NCBI GenBank assembly: GCA_035623615.1 | Contig: DASPTB010000254.1 | Coordinates: 1-20,310, forward strand | Length of the DNA: 20,310 nt | Reading direction: 5' to 3' | Source of the DNA: DASPTB01 sp035623615 | GTDB lineage: Bacteria > Actinomycetota > UBA4738 | In this document: positions 15,463-20,310 of the stretch, in pieces | How positions within the stretch are numbered: position 1 is the stretch's first letter | Layout of the letters: the number at the start of each line of letters is the position of its first letter | Notes under the pieces: generated by a model | Told to the model about the DNA's origin: nothing | The model's database searches: none | Seen by the model: the letters and a program-made list of their open reading frames with translations, nothing else | Made by a program: the position numbers and the translations under genes

Positions 15463-15783
15463 TCACTCCGTCTCGGCGGGGGCGAAGACCACCAACGCCG
15501 CGAAGTCCTCCTCGATCCGCTCGAAGCGGTGCTCCGCCCCGGCCTCGACGAACAGGACCGAACCGGGCACGGCCGGCAGTTCCCGGTCGCCCACCCGCAG
15601 AACTGCGCGTCCTTCGAGCACGACGTACACCTCGTCCTCGTGGTGCGGCGTCTGCAGATCCTCCTGTCCGGCGCTCAGCCGATAGACCCCGAGGCTCATC
15701 GCGGGAACGCGCAGAAACTCCATCCATTCCTCGCGCGCGCTCGCGAGGTCGGCCACCAGCTTCGACGTGTCGAACGCCTCCAT
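15463..15783 (-). CDS. small cupin-domain protein
   Basis: This 106-residue single-domain protein has cupin motif 1 in TPHHEDEVYVVLEGRAVLRVG (His47, His48 and Glu52 as candidate metal ligands) and motif 2 in PGSVLFVEAGAEHRF, with the later His as the last ligand. It could be a metal-dependent enzyme or a small-molecule binding protein; the fold alone does not say. The ATG 15781-15783 has only a G-run (GGGGGG) nearby as a possible ribosome binding site. It lies on the same strand after the MOSC gene, 45 bases downstream of it, so the two may share a transcript. Confidence 0.88.
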   Translation of the reverse strand: MEAFDTSKLVADLASAREEWMEFLRVPAMSLGVYRLSAGQEDLQTPHHEDEVYVVLEGRAVLRVGDRELPAVPGSVLFVEAGAEHRFERIEEDFAALVVFAPAETE

Positions 15784-15828
15784 CCATGCCCCCCGTCGTC
15801 GTTCCCCGCCTCCCAGTGCAGGCGAGCG

Positions 15829-16608
15829 TCAGTCGCCCAGCGGCTCGACCGCGTCACCGAGGGACACCACACCTCGTTCGAGGATCTCCCCGTACACGCC
15901 GAAGTCGATGTGTTCCCCCTTTCGCGTGCCGCGATACTCCTTGATCGCGCGCAGCGTCGGGAAGTCCTTGCGCCCCGTCGACGGATCCTGCGTCGTGACG
16001 ACACATCGCGGGATCGGGCCCGGAACCCGCAGCACGACCGGCCCGACGCGAACCCGGCGGTCGACCCACGTGTCCTCCTCGTGGGGGAACTCGCACCCTT
16101 CGATCTCGAACATCAGGCGGAACCGTCGTGAGTCGCGGGGCACGTCGCTCCCGGAGCGAGACGCAAGCTCGGCGACCGACGCGGTCGACAGCAGCGACGC
16201 CGGCCAGACGTCGTTCGCCGCGCCCGGCTCGTCGGGACGGGCGAGCCGCAGCGAGCGCCCGGCGAACGCCGACAGGGCGTCGGAGAAGGGCCCCTCGACC
16301 AGGTGCGACGCCACGACGTGAAGTCCGTAGAAGTCCGTCTTGACCTGGACCCCGGCGCCCGATGCCGGGCCCCGGACGACCGTGCCGTCCGGGAACGTCA
16401 GCGTCAGGATGTCGGCCGCGAGGTCGTGGTGCGCGCGGACCTGGACGAGCTGCCCGATCTTCGCTCCGTTGACCAACCGGTCGTCGTCGCCCACAAGAAA
16501 GAAGCCGCGGTTGCCGACGGCTCCCCACGGCTCGAGCGTGAGATCGTCGGGATGCTCCAGCGCGAGGGACTTCACGGGAGCGATGGAGATCCTCGAGATG
16601 GTCCGCAT
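15829..16608 (-). CDS. MOSC domain-containing protein (mARC/YcbX-like)
   Basis: This 259-residue protein has an N-terminal MOSC_N beta-barrel (RTISRISIAPVKSLALEHPDDL, then GNRGFFLVGDDDRLVNGAKI) and a C-terminal MOSC domain. The latter holds the conserved cysteine in PIPRCVVTTQDPSTG (Cys202), which binds the molybdenum cofactor in mARC/YcbX-type proteins, and KGEHIDFGVYGEIL. Such proteins reduce N-hydroxylated compounds or move sulfur or Moco. The molybdenum oxidoreductase at 1933 is far away, so no link is claimed. I start it at ATG 16608 because TAGCGT lies 7 bases upstream in the leaderless position; an in-frame GTG at 16617 would add three residues and overlap that box. Confidence 0.88.
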   Translation of the reverse strand: MRTISRISIAPVKSLALEHPDDLTLEPWGAVGNRGFFLVGDDDRLVNGAKIGQLVQVRAHHDLAADILTLTFPDGTVVRGPASGAGVQVKTDFYGLHVVASHLVEGPFSDALSAFAGRSLRLARPDEPGAANDVWPASLLSTASVAELASRSGSDVPRDSRRFRLMFEIEGCEFPHEEDTWVDRRVRVGPVVLRVPGPIPRCVVTTQDPSTGRKDFPTLRAIKEYRGTRKGEHIDFGVYGEILERGVVSLGDAVEPLGD

Positions 16609-16615
16609 GCCGCTC

Positions 16616-16621
16616 ACGCTA
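16616..16621 (-). promoter_or_regulatory. -10 box for leaderless MOSC transcript
   Basis: The minus strand reads TAGCGT followed by 7 bases and the ATG at 16608. It lies in the 27-base gap after the MFS gene. Confidence 0.4.
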
Positions 16622-16635
16622 GCAGAACCCGCAGG

Positions 16636-17970
16636 TCAGGGAGTCGGATCGCTCGCGTCATAGCGCCGGAACTGGGGAACGAGGGCCGAGATCACGCCGA
16701 CGCCCACGACGCAGGCAAGCCCGCCCGACACGATCGAGAATGGAACCGACACCAGCGAGCCCACCACGCCGGCTTCCAGGTTCCCGAGCGCGGGCCCGGA
16801 CGCCACCACCGACAGCTCGATGCCCGACATTCGGCCGCGCATGGCGTCGGGCGTCAGCGTCTGACCGATCGAGGTTCGGAAGATCGCGCTCCACATGTCG
16901 GCCGCCCCGGCGATCGCGAGCATGAGAACGGCCAGCCACACGTGGCGCGACAGCCCGAATCCCGCGATGGCGGCTCCCCACACGACGACCGCCAGCTCCA
17001 CCGCGAGGCCTTGACGCCGGACGTTCCTCGCGCGGCCCGACAGCACCGAGATACCGAGTGAGCCGGCGTACGGCGCCGCGTAGAACAGTCCGAGCACCGA
17101 CGGACCCACCCCGAGGTGATCGGCGAAAGCCGGGAACAGCGCGGTCGGCATGCCGAAGATCATCGCGTTGAGGTCCACGGTGAACGTCGACTGCAGGACG
17201 CGCCTCCCTTTGAGGAACCGCAAGCCCTCCCGGATGGACGCGAGGCTCACCTCGGCACCTTCCTCGACTCTGGGGATCGGGCGCATCAGCGAGAGCGTTC
17301 CAAGCGCGACGAGGAACGACACGACGTCGACCGCGTACGTGGCGGGCAGGCCGATGACCGCGATCAGCACACCGGCGACCGCGGGGCCCCCCAGCGCGAC
17401 GAACGAGTAGTAGGCGCTCTGCAGCGCAAACACCGACGGCAGGCGCTCCTTCGGAAACAGCAGCGGCGGAATGGATCGTGCAGCCGGCGAGTACAGGCCG
17501 TACGCGGCTGCCGACAACGTCGCGAACACGTACAGGACCCACACGTGCGGACTCGCCAGCCGGGCGTTCCACACCAACACCAGCGAGAGCAGCGGAAGGA
17601 TCCCGTACACGATGCGCAGCAGGCGCCGTCGCTCCACCGCGTCGGCGATCGCTCCTCCGACGAGCGGCAGCAGCAGGATCGGGAAGAACTCGCACAGCGC
17701 CAGCAGGCCGACGGCAAGCGGCGAGTGTGTGAGCTTGTACACCTGGAAGGGAATGGCGACGGCGGTGATCTGACTGCCGAGATCGGACACCGTTTCGCCG
17801 GTGATCAGCAGCCGGTACTGCCGCGATTCGCGCAGCGGCGACAGGTCGATCGCCAGCGAGCGGACCCGTCCGAGAAGGCCGGGCCGGGCGCCCTCGGGAG
17901 GGACGCCCGGCGGGACCTGCGACGCCTCCGCGTCGTCGGCAGGCAGCGGCGGTGGGAATTCGTCGCTCAC
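16636..17970 (-). CDS. MFS transporter, EntS/MFS_3-like
   Basis: This 444-residue protein has about twelve hydrophobic segments after a 50-residue cytoplasmic N-terminus. SPLRESRQYRLLITGETVSDLGSQI opens helix 1 as in EntS-type exporters. GGAIADAVERRRLLRIVYGI is the MFS loop 2-3 motif, ARSIPPLLFPKERLPSVFAL is typical of the MFS_3 group, and MRGRMSGIE in the second half is the matching repeat motif. Family members export siderophores or drugs; the substrate is unknown. The N-terminus is rich in Pro, Asp and Glu (PPPLPADDAEASQVPPGVPP). The GTG start lies 9 bases after TAGGTT. It is divergent from fhs, sharing a region with two palindromic operator candidates, so both genes may answer to the same regulator. 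Confidence 0.9.
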   Translation of the reverse strand: MSDEFPPPLPADDAEASQVPPGVPPEGARPGLLGRVRSLAIDLSPLRESRQYRLLITGETVSDLGSQITAVAIPFQVYKLTHSPLAVGLLALCEFFPILLLPLVGGAIADAVERRRLLRIVYGILPLLSLVLVWNARLASPHVWVLYVFATLSAAAYGLYSPAARSIPPLLFPKERLPSVFALQSAYYSFVALGGPAVAGVLIAVIGLPATYAVDVVSFLVALGTLSLMRPIPRVEEGAEVSLASIREGLRFLKGRRVLQSTFTVDLNAMIFGMPTALFPAFADHLGVGPSVLGLFYAAPYAGSLGISVLSGRARNVRRQGLAVELAVVVWGAAIAGFGLSRHVWLAVLMLAIAGAADMWSAIFRTSIGQTLTPDAMRGRMSGIELSVVASGPALGNLEAGVVGSLVSVPFSIVSGGLACVVGVGVISALVPQFRRYDASDPTP

Positions 17971-17979
17971 GGCCGCGAC

Positions 17980-17985
17980 AACCTA
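17980..17985 (-). promoter_or_regulatory. -10 box for leaderless MFS transporter transcript
   Basis: The minus strand reads TAGGTT, followed by a 9-base spacer and the GTG start. Confidence 0.4.
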
Positions 17986-18017
17986 CCCCGAGCCTCGTTC
18001 CGCATCTCGCAACCGGT

Positions 18018-18030
18018 TGACCGTCGGTCA
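18018..18030. promoter_or_regulatory. palindromic operator candidate 1 upstream of fhs
   Basis: TGACCGTCGGTCA is a perfect palindrome around a central T. It shares the pattern TGA-CCGTCG-TCA with the second site, and the two centres lie about 21.5 bases apart. Paired sites of this kind are typical of TetR-type dimers. Confidence 0.6.
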
Positions 18031-18038
18031 GGGAGTCC

Positions 18039-18052
18039 TGAACCGTCGTTCA
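18039..18052. promoter_or_regulatory. palindromic operator candidate 2 overlapping the fhs -35 region
   Basis: TGAACCGTCGTTCA has TGAAC/GTTCA arms around CGTC. TGAACC at 18039-18044 lies 18 bases before the CACAAT -10, so a bound protein would cover the -35 region and repress fhs. Confidence 0.6.
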
Positions 18053-18062
18053 GGAAACGTGG

Positions 18063-18068
18063 CACAAT
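18063..18068 (+). promoter_or_regulatory. -10 box for leaderless fhs transcript
   Basis: CACAAT followed by GGGCCGCA leads to the GTG at 18077. No Shine-Dalgarno sequence is present. Confidence 0.5.
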
Positions 18069-18076
18069 GGGCCGCA

Positions 18077-19747
18077 GTGAAATCGGCGCTCGAGATCGCC
18101 CAGGAGGCCGAGCTCCGCCCCATCCAGGACGTCGCCGCAGACGCGGGCCTGCTTCCTGACGAGGTGGAGCCCTACGGCCGTTACAAGGCAAAGGTGTCGC
18201 TGTCGGTCCTCGACAGGCTCCGCGACCGGCCCGACGGCAAGCTCGTCATCACGACCGCCATCACACCGACGAAGGCGGGCGAGGGCAAGACCACCACCGC
18301 CGTCGGCCTCACGCAGGGCCTCGGAAGGATCGGCAAGAGCGTGATGCTCTGCCTCCGCGAGCCGTCGATGGGACCGGTGTTCGGCATCAAGGGCGGCGGC
18401 ACCGGCGGGGGATATTCGATCGTCGTGCCGATGGAAGACATCAATCTCCACCTCAACGGCGACTTCCACGCGATCACCGCGGCGCACAACCTCCTCGCTG
18501 CTGCGCTGGACGCGTCGGTGTACCACGGCAATCCGCTGGACATCGACCCGCAGACGATCACCTGGCCGCGTTCGCTCGACGTGAACGACCGCGAGCTCCG
18601 CTACTCGGTGATCGGCCTGGGAGGCAGGACACACGGCTACCCGCGCGAGGCGCAGTTCGTCATCACCGCGGCGTCCGAGATCATGGCCGTCCTCGCGCTC
18701 GCGTCCGACCTCGCAGACCTCCGCGCGCGGCTGGGCCGCATCGTGGTGGCACAGACGCACCAAGGCGCGTCCGTGACTGCCGAGGACCTGCGGGTCGCCG
18801 GCGCGATGACGGTGATCATGAAGGACGCGATCCGCCCGAACCTCGTGCAGACACTCGAAGGGCAGCCGGTCCTGATCCACGCAGGCCCATTCGGCAACAT
18901 CGCCCACGCCAACAACTCGATCATCGAGGATCGCATCGCGCTGAAGCTCGCCGACTACATCGTCACCGAGGCCGGCTTCGCGTCGGACCTCGGGTTCCAG
19001 AAGTTCTGCGACATCGTGTGCCGCCTCGGTGGCTTCAAGCCGTCGGCCTCGGTGCTCGTGACCACCGTGCGGGCGCTCAAGTCGCACGGCGGAGTCGAGT
19101 TCGGGAGGCTCGGCGAGGAGGACCTCGACGCCGTGAAGCTGGGCTCGGAGAACCTCGCGGCGCACATCGAGATCGTGAAGGCGTACGGCCTGCCATGCGT
19201 CGTCGCGCTCAACCGCTTCCCCTCCGACACGCAGGCCGAGATCGACCTCGTGAACGACCTCGCCTCGGCGGCGGGGGCGCAGAAGGTCGTCCAGCACACG
19301 TCGGTCGTCGACGGCGGAGCCGGCGCGACGGCGCTCGCCGAGGCGGTCGTCGAGGCGTGCGACAAGCCCAACTCGTTCGCGCAGCTCACGCCGGACGGGA
19401 CCCCGATCAAGCAACAGGTCGCCGCCATCGCGACGCGGCTGTACGGGGCCGAGGGCGTCGAGTACCTGCCGCAGGCGGAGAAGGACATCGAGCGGATGGC
19501 CGAGATCGGCATGGGCACCGCTCCCGTCTGCATGGCGAAGACGCACCTGTCGTTGTCCCACGACCAGTTGATGCTGAACCGGCCGCGCGGCTTCCGTCTC
19601 CCCGTCCGAAGTGTCGTGCCCGCGGCCGGCGCAGGGTTCGTGGTCGTGCTGTGCGGCGACATGCAGCGGATGCCCGGGCTGGGCCGCGAGCCGGCGTTCA
19701 CGAAGATCGACGTCGACGAGCAGGGCCGCACCGTCGGGCTGTTCTGA
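18077..19747 (+). CDS. fhs: formate-tetrahydrofolate ligase
   Basis: This 556-residue enzyme has the normal family length. It joins formate to tetrahydrofolate using ATP, giving 10-formyl-THF for purine synthesis or one-carbon flow. The nucleotide-binding loop is TPTKAGEGKTTT (63-74). Further family blocks are LREPSMGPVFGIKGGGTGGG, PMEDINLHLNGDFHAIT, GGRTHGYPREAQFVIT, HAGPFGNIAHANNSI, TEAGFASDLGFQKF, and near the end MAKTHLSLSHDQ and the LCGDMQRMPGLGREPAF motif. The GTG start was chosen because it gives the usual N-terminus (KSALEIAQEAELRPIQDVA) and follows a -10 box by 8 bases. A longer frame upstream crosses the operator region. No folD or other folate gene lies beside it. It converges with etfA. 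Confidence 0.97.
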   Translation: MKSALEIAQEAELRPIQDVAADAGLLPDEVEPYGRYKAKVSLSVLDRLRDRPDGKLVITTAITPTKAGEGKTTTAVGLTQGLGRIGKSVMLCLREPSMGPVFGIKGGGTGGGYSIVVPMEDINLHLNGDFHAITAAHNLLAAALDASVYHGNPLDIDPQTITWPRSLDVNDRELRYSVIGLGGRTHGYPREAQFVITAASEIMAVLALASDLADLRARLGRIVVAQTHQGASVTAEDLRVAGAMTVIMKDAIRPNLVQTLEGQPVLIHAGPFGNIAHANNSIIEDRIALKLADYIVTEAGFASDLGFQKFCDIVCRLGGFKPSASVLVTTVRALKSHGGVEFGRLGEEDLDAVKLGSENLAAHIEIVKAYGLPCVVALNRFPSDTQAEIDLVNDLASAAGAQKVVQHTSVVDGGAGATALAEAVVEACDKPNSFAQLTPDGTPIKQQVAAIATRLYGAEGVEYLPQAEKDIERMAEIGMGTAPVCMAKTHLSLSHDQLMLNRPRGFRLPVRSVVPAAGAGFVVVLCGDMQRMPGLGREPAFTKIDVDEQGRTVGLF

Positions 19748-19777
19748 CGATCGGTCGAGAGCAGGGCGGCCCTCGGA

Positions 19778-20310
19778 TTAGACCGAGCGGCGCTTCTCGA
19801 CTTCCTCGATCAGCTTCGGCAGGATCGTGAGCGCGTCCCCGACGATGCCGAGGTCGGCAATCGCGAGGATCGGCGCGTCGGCGTCCTTGTTGATCGCCAC
19901 GATGCGCTTCGAGTCCTTCATGCCGACGCGGTGCTGGCTCGCGCCGCTGATGCCGACCGCGATGTACACGTCCGGGCGGACCGCCTTGCCCGTCTGTCCC
20001 ACCTGCATGGCGTAAGGGACCCAGCCGGCGTCGACGACGGCGCGCGACGCGCCGACGGCGGCGCCGCCGATCCCGTCGGCGAGGCGTTGCAGCAGCTCGA
20101 AGTTCTCCGCCGCCTGCAGTCCGCGGCCGCCGGAGACGACGACTCGAGCCTCCTCGAGCTTCGGCCCCGCGGCCTCTTCCTCGTGACGCTCGACCCGGCG
20201 GGCCTTCAGCAGCTCGGCCGGAACGTCGGCGGCGACCTCGACGATCTCCGGAGTCCCGCCCGACGCCGTCGCCTCGAACGACTTCGGCCGGACCAGGACG
20301 ATCCGCGGCA
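19778..20310 (-). CDS. etfA: electron transfer flavoprotein alpha subunit, C-terminal part
   Basis: The gene runs off the right edge, so its start is missing; 177 full codons are visible and the stop is TAA at 19778-19780. The C-terminal FAD domain is clear: VVVSGGRGLQAAENFELLQRLAD, then GASRAVVDAGWVPYAMQVGQTGK, then VRPDVYIAVGISGASQHRVGM, and NKDADAPILAIADLGIVGDAL. These carry the FAD-binding residues of EtfA. With EtfB it shuttles electrons from acyl-CoA dehydrogenases and related flavoenzymes to the respiratory chain. etfB probably lies just outside the window, in the upstream direction of this gene. It converges with fhs, leaving 30 bases between the stops. Confidence 0.96.
   Translation of the reverse strand, partial: PRIVLVRPKSFEATASGGTPEIVEVAADVPAELLKARRVERHEEEAAGPKLEEARVVVSGGRGLQAAENFELLQRLADGIGGAAVGASRAVVDAGWVPYAMQVGQTGKAVRPDVYIAVGISGASQHRVGMKDSKRIVAINKDADAPILAIADLGIVGDALTILPKLIEEVEKRRSV

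Noticed and set aside
18050..19561. A 503-codon open frame antisense to fhs
   Set aside because: fhs is certain on the plus strand. The antisense peptide has the Arg/Asp/His composition of a shadow frame.

Overview
The window looks like a piece of an uncultured, high-GC Actinomycetota chromosome, probably from a metagenome-assembled genome. The grounds are strong G/C preference at third codon positions, frequent GTG starts, many starts lying 6 to 9 bases after a TANNNT-like -10 box (leaderless transcripts), and actinobacterial families such as DUF2630, PAC2 and a PASTA-type Ser/Thr kinase. I see no tRNA, rRNA, insertion sequence, prophage or CRISPR array. It reads as ordinary chromosome with several accessory-flavoured genes.

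Left part (1-6932): the C-terminus of a TetR-type regulator; a GNAT-fold protein on the minus strand followed by an unexplained coding-like tail; a HicB-like plus DinB-like two-domain protein; a membrane-anchored molybdopterin oxidoreductase of the sulfite oxidase family; a PAC2 protein; a YqgE/AlgH protein; a proline-rich multi-pass membrane protein; and a DMT/EamA transporter.

Middle part (7037-11997): an ECF-type sigma factor is coupled by a 4-base overlap to a single-pass membrane protein with a very His/Gly-rich tail. Divergent from it lie a zinc-finger DUF5655-GNAT fusion and a secreted protein carrying a MopE-type calcium motif, a DUF1565-like beta-helix and a long glycine-rich region. 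An orphan STAS anti-anti-sigma protein follows.

Right part (12003-20310): a SAM methyltransferase, a DUF2630 protein, a GYD-domain protein, a PASTA kinase, a cupin, a MOSC protein, an MFS transporter, formate-tetrahydrofolate ligase (fhs) and the C-terminal part of etfA. The fhs/MFS divergent region carries two matching palindromes about two helical turns apart, which look like a tandem repressor operator.

No single multi-gene system dominates. The most distinctive items are the sigma/His-rich membrane pair, the tandem operator at fhs, the DUF5655-GNAT fusion, the glycine-rich secreted beta-helix protein, and the coding-like stretch after the first GNAT stop codon.
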